From positions 18,082,501-18,146,500 of the forward strand of contig NC_088347.1 in the NCBI RefSeq assembly GCF_036884655.1: a DNA stretch of 64,000 nt. The letters run 5' to 3'. How positions within the stretch are numbered: position 1 is the first letter of the stretch; each line of letters begins with the position of its first letter. Made by a program: the position numbers and the translations under genes. Shown one piece after another: positions 12,424-24,769 of the stretch. The notes below the pieces were generated by a model. It had not been told where the DNA came from. It did no database searches and saw only the letters and a list, made by a program, of their open reading frames with translations. The stretch is from Musa acuminata AAA Group. Its lineage: Eukaryota > Streptophyta > Magnoliopsida > Zingiberales > Musaceae.

Positions 12424-12437
12424 ACCTCCCCCTTTAG
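12424..12437 (-). other. Polypurine tract of copia element 1
   Basis: Reads CTAAAGGGGGAGGT on the minus strand, immediately upstream of the 3' LTR, where plus-strand DNA synthesis is primed in LTR elements. Confidence 0.85.
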
Positions 12438-12495
12438 CCCATAAGGGAGGCTGTCCCATGACTCCTCAATGTGAAGTCATGCCGACCAGCTGTCG

Positions 12496-13950
12496 TCATA
12501 TCTCCTGTCTTTCTTTTGGTAAGGTCTTCGTCAACATGTCTGCTTCGTTGTCATCTGTATGAATTTTCTGAAGCTGCAACTGCTTCTCTTCAAATACATT
12601 TCGAATCCAGTGGTATTTGACATCTATATGCTTTGACTTGGAATGAAATATTGGGTTCTTACACAAATGGATGGTACTCTGGCTGTCACAATGCACCACA
12701 TAATTTTACTGTTTCAGCCCCAATTCTTGTAAGAATTCTTTCATCCATAATATTTCTTTGCATACCTCTGTAGCAGTAATATATTCTGCTTCTGTGGTGG
12801 AGAGAGCAATACACCTTTGTAACCTGGATTGTCATGACATGGCTCCCCCTGCAAAAGTAAGTACATAACCTGAAGTAGACTTTCTGGTATCTATATCTCT
12901 TGCCATATTTGCATCTGTGTAACCTGTTAACACAAGTGATCCACCTCCAAAGCTTAAACAAACCTTAGAGCTGCCTCTGAGATATCTAAAAATCCACTTC
13001 ACTGCTGCCCAGTGCTCTTTGCCTGGATTTGCAAGAAATCTGTTAGTAACACCCACCACATATGCGATGTCCGGCCTCGTACATACCATTGCATACATTA
13101 AACTTCCAATTGCTGAAGCATAAGGAACCTTTTGCATTTTCTCCTTCTCCTCATCACTTGACGGACTCTGTTCTGAGCACAACTTAAAGTGACCTACAAG
13201 AGGAGAACCAACTGGTTTTGCATTGCTCATACTGAATCTTTCCAATACCTTCTCGATGTATTTCTTCTGTGACAACCAAATCTTCTTGTTTTTCCTGTCA
13301 CGAGAAATCTGCATGCCTAGTATTTGCTTTGCTGGCCCCATGTCCTTCATTGCAAAAGACTCACTCAGTTCCTTCTTCAACCTATCAATTTTAGACATAT
13401 ATTTCCCAAGAATAAGCATGTCATCAACATAAAGTAAGAGAATAATAAAATCCTCACCAAACCATTTGATGTACACACAATGATCTGAAGTCGTTCTTTT
13501 GTATCCATTTTCTGTCATAAATGAATCAAACTTTCTGTACCACTGTCTTGGAGCTTGCTTTAGCCCATACAAGCTCTTCTTCAACTTGCAGACAAAATTA
13601 TCTTTACCTTTGACTTTGAAGCCTTCTGGTTACTCCATATAAATTTCCACCTCCAAATCACCATGAAGGAAAGCTATCTTCACATCTAACTGCTTAACCT
13701 CCAAGTTCTGGCTAGCAGCAATACCAAGAGCAACACGAATAGAAGACATTTTAATAACAGGAGAAAATATCTCTTCAAAGTCAATACCTTTCTTTTGACC
13801 AAAGTCTTTCACAACCAATCTAGTTTTGTACTTTGGTTGAGAACAATATTCTTGAGTCTTCAACCTAAAAACCCACTTATTCTTCAAGGCCTTCATTCCA
13901 TTTGGTAGCAGCACCAAATCATAAGTATGGTTCTTCTGAAGAGCATCCAT
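12496..13950 (-). pseudogene. Copia element 1 reverse transcriptase and RNase H (broken)
   Basis: Three overlapping or abutting frames. 13630-13950 carries the N-terminal RT region (KNKWVFRLKTQ, then PVIKMSSIRVALGIA, QLDVKIAFLHGDL). 12832-13584 carries KSLYGLKQAPRQWY, the active site YVDD at residues 52-55, and the start of RNase H (YTDANMARDIDTRKSTSGY). 12496-12961 carries the RNase H C terminus with HCDSQSTIHL and the tail DMLTKTLP. Stops between 13584 and 13630 and near 12832 separate the frames. Role when intact: copying the element's RNA into DNA inside virus-like particles. Confidence 0.9.
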
Positions 13951-14097
13951 CTCTTCCTACATAGCAACTAACCACTTCTCTTTCTGCTCATTCTCAACTG
14001 CTTCCTGGTAACTCTCTGGTTCACCTGCATCAGTAAGCATCACATACTCATCTGTAGAGTATCTTCTAGAAGGTTGACGTTGTCTAGAAGATCTTAA

Positions 14098-15153
14098 CTA
14101 AGGTTCTGCGGGAACTTGCTCTCCTACTTCTTCTTGCTCAACATGTCCTGCAGGTAGATGAACATCAGGCTCTACACTATTTTCCTGCACATCTCCCCCA
14201 TCACCCTGATATACTGGAGGAATAACTGGGTCACAATCTGCTAATCCTTCTGCAGAAGTCTTGGCCTGTGTCTTCTTCTTCAAATCTTCAAATGTTTGAT
14301 CCTCAAAGAAGACCACATCTCTGCTCCTGAACACCTTCTGCTTTTCTGGATCCCAAAGCCTGTAACCAAACTGATCATGTGAGTAACTAAGAAAAATACA
14401 TTCTTTAGACTTACCATCCAGCTTGGACCTCTCATTATCTGGAATATGTGCAAATGCGCGACAACCAAATACTCTCAAATGCTTGTAGGAAACATCTTTC
14501 CCTGACCATACATGCTCTGCAACATCACCATCTAGGGTTGTACATGGTGATAAGTTGATCACATCAACTGCAGTCCTCAAAGCCTCATCCCAAAACCTTT
14601 TGGGTAGCTTGGCCTGTGAAAGCATATATCTGATCTTTTCCATGATGGTGCGGTTCATCCTCTCTGCAATTGCATTATGCTGAGGTGTACCAGGAACTGT
14701 CATCTCATGTTGGATCCCATGTGACCTGCAATAGTCATTAAACAATCCTGTATACTCACCACCATTATCTGATCTTATGCATTTCAATTTCCTTTCTGTC
14801 TCCCTTTCAACCCTGGCATGAAACTCTTTGAAGACATTAATAACCTGATCTTTGGTCTTCAAAGCATAAGCCCAAACTTTCCTGGAAAAATTATCTATAA
14901 AAGTGACAAAATAAAGTGCACCACTTATACCAAGAACATCAACAGATCCACCAGGAGTTTTTGTCCTCAAAGGACCACATACATCTGTATAAACACGGTC
15001 TAAGGCATGCATTTTTCTAGACAAAGCAGTACTAGCAAATGAAACTCTATATTGTTTACCAGCCAAACAATCAATACAATGGTTCAGATGTATACCTCTG
15101 AGATCTGGCAATACCTCTCTTTTGGAAAGAGCTTGCAGCCCCTTCTCGCTCAT
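14098..15153 (-). pseudogene. Copia element 1 integrase
   Basis: A 351-codon open frame with the GAG-pre-integrase zinc-binding end (CIDCLAGKQ) and a DDE integrase core. Catalytic Asp about residue 57 in YTDVCGP, Asp about 129 in RSDNGGEY, Glu about 164 in AERMN, and the conserved PGTPQHN loop. The upstream histidine part of the zinc finger lies beyond an in-frame TGA near 15155, so the polyprotein is split here. Inserts element cDNA into the chromosome when intact. Confidence 0.92.
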
Positions 15154-15297
15154 GTGTCACAATAGCCTATGCCACAACTCCATACTGAAGTCTTTCTCTG
15201 TAGCATTTAACTGCTCACCATAAGCTTTAGTCTGCAACTTGTACAAAGTATGACATTTCTTTCCACTAGCTATAACAAGAGAACTCTTACTGAGCTT

Positions 15298-16442
15298 CTA
15301 TTGCCCTCTATGAAATCTGCTTTCATACTCTTCATCATCTAGTCTTCCAACTGAAATTAAATTCAGCCTCAAGTCAACCACATGCCTCACATCCTTAAGT
15401 ACTAACTTGCAGCCCAGGTTGGTTTTTAAATGGATATCACCCATGCCAATGATGTCTGCTGTGCCATAGTTGCCCATCTTGACAACACCAAAGTTTCCAG
15501 ACCTGTATGTAGCAAAAAACTCTCTCCGAGGTGTAGCATGATAAGAAGCACTTGTGTCAATCACCCACTCAAGATCCTGACAAACACAAGAAAAAATATC
15601 ATCAGAAGGAGACAAAATCAAATAATCACCACCCTGCACTGTAGCTGTAGTATTATCCTTTGACTCTATAGACTCCACTTCTTTTCCCTTTTTCTTGTTC
15701 TTCTTAGGTTGCTTACATTGGTTCTTGTAATGTCCTTTCTCACCACAGTTATAGCAAATAATATCTTTTCTTGATCTTGACTTGCTCCTACCCATACGTG
15801 AATTGCTTCTAGACTTTGACCTTCCTCTGTTATCTGAGATAAGTGCCTGTGAATCATTCTGAGATATTGCTGAACTCTTTCTTTTCAACTCCTCATTCAA
15901 CAAACTGCTTGTTACTTGACTCATAGTGACAATACCATCTGGCGCAGAATTACTAAGGGAAACCACCAGTGTCTCCCAACTTTCTGGTAATGAACTGAGA
16001 AGTAACAATGCCTGCAACTCATCATCAAGAGACATTTTCATAGAGGATAACTAGTTAGTAATACTCTGTATTTCATTCAAATGCTCAGCAATAGAAGCAC
16101 CCTCTCTATATTTTAGGTTCACAAATTTTTGATCAAAAAAGCTTTGTTGCTAGCTGTTTTTCTTTCATAGAGACTTTCCAATTTTTTTCAAAGAGAATAT
16201 GCAGAAATTTCAGTAGAAACATGGTGAAAGACACTATCATCAAGCCACTGTCTAATAAACCCAATTATTTTTTGATCTAACCTCTTCCACTCATCATCTA
16301 TCATAGTTGTAGGTTTTGTATTATCCCCTTGCAAAGGTCCATACAAATCTTTACAATACAAGATATCTTCCATTCTTGGTTTCCATATCATCCAATTATT
16401 TCCATTCAAACTAATCATGCGAGAAATATTACTGGCCTCCAT
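15298..16442 (-). pseudogene. Copia element 1 gag and protease (broken)
   Basis: The gag start is probably the ATG at 16442 (MEASNISRM). The first frame stops at 16188; the second (15298-16041) continues gag with a CCHC zinc knuckle CYNCGEKGHYKNQC near 15715-15756, preceded by an Arg/Ser-rich nucleic-acid-binding stretch. The aspartic protease follows, its active site reading IDTSAS instead of the usual DTGAS or DSGAS form. Lesions near 16188 and 16041 interrupt the frame. Confidence 0.9.
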
Positions 16443-16475
16443 GTTCAAATACAAAAATTAAATCACCAAAACCCC

Positions 16476-16487
16476 GCTCTGATACCA
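16476..16487 (-). other. Primer-binding site of copia element 1
   Basis: Minus strand reads TGGTATCAGAGC, complementary to the 3' end of initiator methionine tRNA, two bases inside the 5' LTR. Confidence 0.93.
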
Positions 16488-16489
16488 TT

Positions 16490-17093
16490 TGATGGGGATA
16501 TAAAGAGGAATAACCTTTGTATATAAACAAATACTAGAAGACCATAATACGCAGCGGAATAAAATGGAAACACAATCAAACAGAATACCAAGATATACGT
16601 GGAAAACCCCTTCAATGTGAAGGGTAAAAATCACGGGGCAAACTAGAGATAATCCACTATGAGAATAATGAATATACAAATCTCAATCTCTTGCCCAAAA
16701 CCCTAGGAACAATCACAAGAGAATAACTGGGATACAAGGATCACGTCACTGCCCATAATATCTAAAACCTCCCCAAGTAATCACAGCAAGAGTCTACTAT
16801 AGATTTGATCTAACCTGAGATGAGAACACTACTAGATGATTGAGAACAATCTCTCTGCGTTGTCCTTGTCTTCTTCCCTTTCTTTCTCTTGTTTTTCTGC
16901 CTTGTTCTTCTCTCTTTGTTGCTACGAGGATGTCAACGTTGCTGCTCACGTTGCTACCTTTTTCTGCCTCTTTTCTACTTCTAAAACGTAGCCACCACAC
17001 CCTCCTAATCTTAATTAGGGTTAGGTTAAGAGGGGGTGTGGGCTGTGAGCTGCCCTAGCCCACATGGGCTTAATTTGGGCTATCAGCCCAACA
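16490..17093 (-). repeat. 5' LTR of copia element 1
   Basis: 604 bp from TGATGGGG to CCAACA on the plus strand, paired with 11832-12423. On the minus strand this is the promoter-bearing copy. Confidence 0.93.
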
Positions 17094-17098
17094 AGGCA
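17094..17098. repeat. Right target-site duplication of copia element 1
   Basis: AGGCA, identical to 11827-11831. Confidence 0.9.
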
Positions 17099-17728
17099 TA
17101 CCGATGATACATACAAAATCATAAAAATAGCTCGAAAAATATCTAAAAATAAAAAATATTAGATTAAAATTTTCAAGTTAGAAATAAATATAAATTTAGT
17201 AAAAATAATATAAATTATGAAAGAATAGTAACATATATCTTTTTCAAACTTTGAAGAGTAGCTTTGTGATACGTTCTAGATCATCCATCCGTTAATATTG
17301 AATTATCTACGAAGAAATAATTTAAATTATTATATTATTTTTTAAATAATCTAAACTTTAATATTCAAATAAATTAAGTAATCAATCGATAGATATACTT
17401 AGTTCTACCAAAAAAAAGAATGACGGGACTCCATTAACAATGGATTAGGGTCCCCAATCCTATGCATATGTATATTAATATGATATGTTTGTCATACCCG
17501 ATCCTAAAATTGATCTCATGATATAGTATACTGATACATCATATGTTATTGGTGCATTAATATAGTGATGATCATAGTCTGATCGTCATGAACCACATAT
17601 GTCCGAGGCAACCCCTGATGTAAGGACAAATTGAGCATGTATTGGTACGGTACATAGAGAATGTTAGAACTTATACTTTCACTATTGAGCATGTATTGGT
17701 ACAGTACTATTGCTCGGAGAAGTATGAC
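17099..17728. other. Non-coding spacer between two retrotransposons
   Basis: AT-rich, no gene seen. TTGAGCATGTATTGGTAC occurs twice (about 17631 and 17685), each followed by a GTAC-rich string. This resembles the GTACC-rich dispersed repeat also seen near 57640. Confidence 0.5.
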
Positions 17729-17733
17729 TAAAT

Positions 17734-19368
17734 TGTTGAATCTCGTATTTTGATGATGAAACTAATTGATAAGTGATTATGATTTGATCTGCGTTTTGAG
17801 TGATGTAGGACGCTTCGATCAGAATGAGACAATTAAAGCAGGAAGAATCATATTGTGCCGGAGGAAAACATGTCAGAAGATTGGACGTCGGGCCAGATGA
17901 TCGGTCGACATATCGACAGAAGGCTTCGGGCCATGGATTCGGGCATTGGGCAAAGAAGAGCGAATATTGCACCAAGGATATTGGAGTTGCGAAGTCAACT
18001 GGCCGATTGGGCAATAGGTCGCAAGAGAGGACGATGTGCTAAAGAATCGGACGAAGAGTCGAGGGACCAATGACATGCCGGACAATATGATTAATGCTTA
18101 GTATTTATTGTCTAGATCGAAGTATGTTTTTACATGTGTAGGATTAACTATGATAGCAAGGCATGAGCAAAATGAAGTCCTGGAGTCAAGGACGTGATTT
18201 CGTTGGGAGTTCGAGAGTTTGTCGGAAGTTCGGATGTTCGTCGGAAGTTCTGTCGGAACCAGCCAAGAAGTCTTGGAGCTTGCTAGAGAAGCTCATCGGA
18301 ACTCACCAAGAAGATCATCATGAAGTCCTAAAGCTTGCCGGGAGTCCACTGAAACATTGTCGAGAGATCGTCGGAAGTTCGCCGGAAGAAACCAAGACTT
18401 AAGAACTTGTTTAGCTTAAGTATGTCTTTGATTTCATAGTTAGCACGTAATTGGGTTTGGAATTGGACCAACCCAATTATGGGTCAGTTGGGCCCATGTA
18501 AGGACTGTGTTGGGCCCATGTAAGGACTGTGTTGGGCCCAATGAGATGCCCAAAAACTGACCCATGAGGTGGCATAGTCTCCGAGATTGTGTCAGGCGAT
18601 GGTACCACCCAAACACAACCTCTGAGAGGCTACAGGTGGTGGTACCACCAGTATGGGCAGTGGTATCACCCAGTGTCAGACTGACACTAGTGGTGGTACC
18701 GCCTAGTGTCAGACTAACACTAGCGGTGGTACCACCTAGTGTCAGACTGACACTAGCAATGGTACCGCCCAACGCAGGCGGTTGTATCGCCCATGCCCGA
18801 GAAACCCGGGATGAGATATTTTTAGGCTCCAAGTTTGAATCAACTTGAAGCCTATAAATACCCCTCTCATCCCTGGTTAAAATACACAAGTATTGAGAAT
18901 AAAAAAGGAAAGAAACGCTACTGCAATCTTGTGTGAGCTCTTCTCAAAGTTCTAAGTGTTAGAATAGTTTGAGAGAGGAGTAAGTGAGGGTGTAAGGGTT
19001 ATCTCCTAAACCCGATAAAAGGAGAATCGAGTTGTAAGAAGGAGGTTAATCTTCGCCTATTAAAGAAAAATCGATAGTGGATGCCGGTGGCCTCGACGGA
19101 AGAGGAATCAGTAGAGTGGATGTAGGTCATGACGATCGAACCACTATAAATTGGTTTGCGTTTACTTTGAGTAATTTACTTTTATAGCAAACTCCCTCTC
19201 CTCTTTACTGTGCTTTTACAACGCCTACGCTCGCATAAGCTTTCAAGCTATCTTTATGAAATGGTTTTCGTCGGAAACAATTTTATCATACGAAGGTTTT
19301 TTGAACCGACGAAAGTTTTTCGTTGCACTAATTCACTCCCCCTCTTAGCGCCGACCCCGTTCCTAACA
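17734..19368 (+). repeat. 5' LTR of SIRE-like element A
   Basis: 1635 bp, TGTTGAATCTCG to CCTAACA. A TATAAATA box at 18853-18860 marks the promoter. Just upstream, about 18585-18800, is an array of GGTGGTACC-type palindromes alternating with GTGTCAGACTGACAC palindromes. Confidence 0.92.
18585..18800 (+). promoter_or_regulatory. Palindromic repeat array upstream of the LTR TATA box (element A, 5' LTR)
   Basis: At least six GGTACC-centred units, three of them joined by GTGTCAGACT(G/A)ACAC. The array ends about 50 bp before TATAAATA. Position in U3 suggests enhancer-like modules; that role is inference. Confidence 0.6.
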
Positions 19369-19370
19369 AT

Positions 19371-19382
19371 TGGTATCAGAGC
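19371..19382 (+). other. Primer-binding site of SIRE-like element A
   Basis: TGGTATCAGAGC, matching initiator methionine tRNA, two bases after the 5' LTR. Confidence 0.93.
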
Positions 19383-19418
19383 CTCATTATTTCTCACTTG
19401 GTTTAACACCCAAGAGAA

Positions 19419-20363
19419 ATGGCTCTTTTCGGCTTTCAAGAGAGTTACTCTCTCATTCTTCCTCCCTTTTTCAATGGGACGGACTACACTTATTGAAAAA
19501 CTCGAATGAGAGTTTTCTTACTTTTATTGAATCTCAATTTATGGCACATAGTCGAATCCGATTTTCAAATGTCTTCTCTTCCAATGAACCATTGGAATGA
19601 TTTTGAGAAGAAGGCTTTTTCTCTAAATGCAAAGGCTACGAATGTCTTATTTTGCACCTTAGACAAAAACGAGTTTAATCGGGTTTTTACTTAAAAAATG
19701 ACTTTTAACATATGACACACTCTCGAAATTACACATGAAGGCACTAATAGAGTAAAAGATTCAAAGATTAATTTTTTAATGCATGATTTTTAGTTGTTTC
19801 GTATGGAATCAAGAGAGACTATTGAAGACATGTACACTCATTTTACGGATATCGTCAATAGTCTAAAAGGACTTGGTAAAATTTTTTTGATTTTGAACTC
19901 GTTAACAAGATCTTAAGATCACTTTCTAAAACTTGGGATTCAAAAGTAACGACTATTTAAGAATAAAAAAACTTGAACTATTTCTCTCTTGAAGAAATAA
20001 TAGGGTCTTTGATAACCTATGAAATGACATGCAATGCACGTGAAGAACTCAAGAATAACCTTTTAAAGGACAAGAAGGATTTCAGACTAAGAACAATCGA
20101 AGATCACTTGAGCATAAGCTCAAGTGATGGTGAACTTAAACTCCTCATTAATAAATTTAAAAAGTTCATCAAACAAAAATTAAAGAACAAAAAGAATGTA
20201 GCTACTTGCTTTGAACGCAAGAAGAAGAAGAACACAAATTGGGATGAATTGAGCTCCTCCGAAGACAAGGAGAAAATCAACAAAGGGGAGATGGCAAACT
20301 ACGCCTTAATGACTTTCGATGATGATATAATTGAAACCCCCTTAATTTATTTTGAAATTACAT
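19419..20363 (+). pseudogene. Broken gag of SIRE-like element A
   Basis: Homologous to the open gag at 62903. Shared blocks include NGTDYTY near the start, SLPMNHWNDFEKKAFSLNAKA, LDKNEFNRV, THEGTNRVKDSKIN and MESRETIEDMYTHFTD. Several stops (for example a Trp-to-TAG after GTDYTY and a TAA at 19692) and frameshifts interrupt it. The last open piece, 19973-20365, ends in a Lys-rich tail where element B has a zinc knuckle; no knuckle is visible here. Confidence 0.88.
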
Positions 20364-20365
20364 GA

Positions 20366-22280
20366 TGCTTTTCATGATGTATTATTTTTTTTATTTAGTT
20401 TAGAATAATTATTTTTCTTAAAAAATATATATTTAAAAATAAAAATATAAAAATTATGATCATGCTAGTAATTTTGAAAATGATAATAAAAATTACATGT
20501 TTTATGTTAATGGAATAAAATGTTAGATTTAAATCGATCATATGAATGTTTTTTAAGAAGAAATAATGTGCATCTTGATGATTTTCGATTTTGATTGAAA
20601 CTATGCTTAATGTCTTAATAAAAATATTAATAAGTTTGATATCATGCTTAATGATGATGCATGGATTTTGTATCAAAAACTAATCTTGAAAAGTTAGATT
20701 CACCTAAAAAGAAAAATACATATTTTATGATAAACAAACAAAATGATTTTGATAGAAAATATGAAATGATGGAATAATGTAATTTATGATCATGCTTAAT
20801 AAATTTATATTTCAAAATTATGCATGATGATTCTTGCGATTGATGGATTATCGATTTTTAGGTAATGAAAGTGACTTTTTCGGTTTTAAATGTTTATGCA
20901 TGTTTTTATTTGGCATAAATGAAAAAGGTATGCTTCTATAAAATAAATCACATGAATTGAAACAACTAAAAAGAGAAAAGCTTTTTTCTTGAAAAAATTT
21001 TTTCTCTATCTTATTGACTATAAAATAAATCACATCTATTTGATCATCTTTTTATGAATCTCTTGAAAATGATTTTGATTTGACGATTTGAATTTGTATG
21101 AGTTTTTATTCAAATCATGATCTTGATCTCTTAGAATTACTTGAGATATTTTTTCAAGATCTCTTCTTTGTACTCCTATGATTTTTTCTTGGTATTTTAT
21201 TTAAAGAAGAGATTTACTCTATAAATCACGTCTTTTGGTATTTAATTGGTCTTATCTTTCATAACATGATTTCTTTGTATTTATGGCTTGTATGGCTTGA
21301 AATATTTTGGAATGATGCATGCAACTCTATGATTTTTCCCTTAGATAAAAATGCATGCAACACTATGATTTTTTGAAATAATATGAAAATCAATAATTAT
21401 CATTTTCTGAAATAATACTTTAGAATGATGATTTGGAATCATGTATATAATGATGATTTTATATTTTATATACATGATGATTTAGTATTATGCATGGAAT
21501 TTAACTTATGATAATGATGCATGCAATGATGAAATATTCATGATAAAATAATTGTTTTGATATTCATGACTTGAATTTTCATCTATACTATTTTCCTTTG
21601 TTATGATTTGAAAATTATTGTAAAGGAAAAAAGAGATACAAAATTGTACTCTTCCCTTCTTTTTTATAATGACAAATGGGGAGATAGCTAGCTTGCTAGC
21701 TAGCTTGCACAAGTCAAGAGAAGATGCAAACGTTCTTCATGTAGCTTGCTTCATGTAAAATATTGTCACTTCTCAAAAGAGAAGAAATAGCTTGCTATCT
21801 TAAACATCACTATCTTGCCAATCTAAAGAAGCAAAACTTGCAACTTGCACATTGCAATAGGAAGCAAGAATCGCTAGCTTACATATTTTAACAAGAAAGC
21901 TATCTTATATTTGCTTTCGAAATTTTTGTTAGCTTGTATGTTATAAACTTGCTATCTTACAAACTTGCAAAACTCAAAATTTTTGCTAGCTTGCATGATG
22001 ATTAAACTTGAGATTTAATATGCAATGATTTGAACTTGTATATCCCAAACACTTGATAGTGGTGCTTCTCCTTTTTGTTGATGACAAAGGGGGAGAAGTA
22101 TAATCATGTTATGCATGATGACGTATTGCAAATATTCATGATGAAATTTATAATGACTTGAATTCAGCTTGAATTCAAGGTTCTATCAATATGGCATATT
22201 GATATGGGGAGTTTGTTTAAACTCCAGGAGTTAAGGTTAACTCCGTCATCAATTGGTTATCATCATCAAAAGGAGGAGAT
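20366..22280 (+). other. Non-coding 3' internal region of SIRE-like element A
   Basis: No pol or envelope-like frame. Rich in ATGATGATTT and GCATG motifs. 21680-22020 holds many GCTAGCTTGC repeats. Purine tracts preceded by ATGACAAA occur at 21669-21683 and 22080-22100, and the functional one (AAAAGGAGGAGAT, 22268-22280) abuts the 3' LTR. Confidence 0.7.
22268..22280 (+). other. Polypurine tract of SIRE-like element A
   Basis: AAAAGGAGGAGAT directly before the 3' LTR start TGTTGAATC. Confidence 0.85.
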
Positions 22281-23878
22281 TGTTGAATCTCGGATTTTGA
22301 TGATGAAACCAATTGATAAGTGATTATGATTTGATCTGCATTTTGAGTGACGCAGGATGATTCGATCAGGATGAGACAATTAAAGCAGGAAGAATCATGT
22401 TGTGCCGGAGGAAAATATGTCAAAAGATTAGACGTCGGGCCGGAGGATCGGTCGATGTATCAATAGAAAGCTTCGGACCATGGATTCGGGCAGCGGGCCA
22501 AGAAGAGCAGATATTGCACCAAGAATATCGGAGTTGTGGAGTCAATTGGCCGATTGGGCAATAGGCCGCAAGAGAGGACGATGCGCCGAAGAATTGGACG
22601 AAGCATCGAGGGACCAATGACATGTTGGACAACATGATTAATGCTTAGTATTAATTATCTAGATCGAAGTATGTTTTTACATGTGCAGGATTAACTACGA
22701 TAGCAAGGCATGAGCAAAATGAAGTCCTGGAGTCAAGGACGTGATTTCGTTGGGAGTTTGAGAGTTCGTCGGAAGTTCGGACGTTCGTCGGAAGTTCTGT
22801 CGGAACCAACCGAGAAGTCTTGGAGCTTGCTAGATAAGCTCGTCAGAACTCACTAAGAAGATCATCATGAAGTCCTAAAGCTTGCCGGGAGTCCGCTGAA
22901 ACATTGTCGAGAGATCGTCGGAAGTTCGCCGGAAGAAACCAAGACTTATGAACTTGTTTAGCTTAAGTATATCTTCGATTTCATAGTTAGCACATAATTA
23001 GGTTTGGAATTAGGCCAACCCAATTATGGGCCAGTTGGGCCCATGTAAGGACTATGTTGGGCCTAATGAGAGGCCCAAACAGTGACCCATGAGGTGGTAC
23101 CGTCGTGGCACAATCTTCGAGATTGTGTCAGGTGGTGGTACCATCGGTCTGGGCGGTGGTACCGCCCAGACACAACCTCTGAGAGGCTACAGGCGGTGGT
23201 ACCGCTAGTCTAGGTGGTGGTACCACCTAGCACAACCTCCCAAGCGGTGGTACTACCCAATGTCAGACTGACAGTAGCGGTGGTACCGCCCATGCCCAGG
23301 AAACTCGGGATGAGATGTTGTTAGGCTCCAAGTTTGAATCAACTTGAAGCCTATAAATACACCTCTCATCCCTGGTTAAAATATACAAGTATTGAGAGTA
23401 AAAAAGGAAAGAAACACTGCTGCAATCTTGTGTGAGCTCCTCTCAAAGTTCTAAGTGTTAGAATAGTTTGAGAGAGGAGTAAGTGGGGGTGTAAGGGTTA
23501 TCTCCTAAACCCGATAAAAGGAGAATCGAGTTGTAAGAAGGAGGTTAATCTTCGCCTATTAAAGGGAAGATCGATAGTGGATGCCGGTGGTCTCGACGGA
23601 AGAAGAATCAGCGGAGTGTATGTAGGTCATGACGACCGAACCACTATAAATCGGTTTGCATTTACTTTGAGTAATTTACTTTTATAGCAAACTGCCTCTC
23701 CTCTTTATAGTGCTTTTACAATGCCTATGCTTGCATAAGCTTTCAAGTTATCTTTACGAAACGGTTTTCATTGGAAATGATTTTATCGTACAAAGGTTTT
23801 TTGAACCGACAAAAAATTTTCGCTGCATTAATTCACCCCCCCCCCCCCCCCCTCTTATTGTCGACCCCGTTCCTAACA
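22281..23878 (+). repeat. 3' LTR of SIRE-like element A
   Basis: 1598 bp, paired with 17734-19368. TATAAATA at 23352-23359. The upstream palindrome array (about 23095-23295) differs from that of the 5' LTR in unit number and order. A run of 17 C (23836-23852) replaces the short C run of the 5' LTR. Confidence 0.92.
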
Positions 23879-23883
23879 CAAAT

Positions 23884-24769
23884 ATCACTGTACTACTGTT
23901 GGTCGTAAGATTTTTCATAATACAATGACTGTGAATACGATGAGATTTACTCTATGTCTACATGGTGTATGCTCCATTATATCTATTCAAAAACATCTAC
24001 TATATTCCCCTTTTCCTTTCATAGTCCATAAACTAGACCAATACTTCATCAAGCTTCATGATCTAAATCTTGGATGAAATATGTAAAATGTTATTTCTCG
24101 GTCTATGCACTATCCTCAAATTATGTAGACCTATTATACCATCACAAACATATAAATCATAGTATTAAAAAATTTAATTAAAATCTAATTAAACCTATTA
24201 TACCATCATAAACATATAAATCACCTTAATATGTATGAAATATTAAGATTGGACCAATTAAATATCTAATTTTGAAAAAAAAATATCAAACATACTAATC
24301 ACAATATTGAAGACCTTAATTACTCCTTGATTAATACTATATAACTATCAAAATATATCAAATACCATATTAGATATTAAGTCATACACCACATAGAATA
24401 GGCTTAATCATCTTATAAATCAATAAAAATCTAGAAAGAGAATACATACCTTTTGATTAGAGTGTTCTTTCTCTTAATCCTCCCGAATTAGCTTTCTAAA
24501 TTTGATCCAATCCAAAAATTATAATTTCATTAAGCTTAAGAGAATTAAAATGTAAGAATAAGAGAAAAATGTGAGTGAAAAAGAGTTTGAGAGAATTAAG
24601 AGATTGAGAGAATGAAATGAGTTGAAATAAGGGGAGAAAAGGGTTTGAAAATCTTTTTCTAAGCCTCAAATGGTTAATTTGACTGTTTGAAATAGGACAA
24701 TCTCAGTTTTTGATTGGTAATAGTCGAAATTTGATTATTACATATTGTATAGGTTGTATTTCGATTATT
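23884..24769. other. Non-coding AT-rich spacer
   Basis: No gene, LTR end or conserved frame recognised. Confidence 0.55.

Larger units (their letters stand above)
11832..17093 (-). mobile_element. Near-complete Ty1/copia retrotransposon (element 1)
   Basis: About 5.26 kb on the minus strand: 5' LTR at right (16490-17093), primer-binding site, gag, protease, integrase, reverse transcriptase, RNase H, polypurine tract, 3' LTR at left (11832-12423). Both LTRs start TG and end CA on the plus strand and are flanked by AGGCA. Domain order INT before RT defines copia, and the protein style resembles the Tork/TNT1 group. Coding sequence is interrupted at several points, so the copy is no longer autonomous. 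The small LTR divergence suggests a fairly recent insertion. Confidence 0.95.
17734..23878 (+). mobile_element. SIRE/Maximus-like Ty1/copia element A, pol deleted
   Basis: Long LTRs (17734-19368 and 22281-23878), TG start and CA end, a methionine-tRNA primer-binding site at 19371, a broken gag, then AT-rich non-coding DNA up to a polypurine tract. Flanks are TAAAT (17729-17733) and CAAAT (23879-23883), a 5-bp duplication with one substitution. The internal region is only 2.9 kb and lacks protease, integrase and reverse transcriptase, so the copy is non-autonomous. It shares LTR ends and gag with element B at 60503. Confidence 0.92.

Noticed and set aside
16476..16487. tRNA gene suggested by the TGGTATCAGAGC strings here and at 19371, 50184 and 62855
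   Set aside because: Only 12 bases match a tRNA 3' end and each lies just inside an LTR; these are retrotransposon primer sites.
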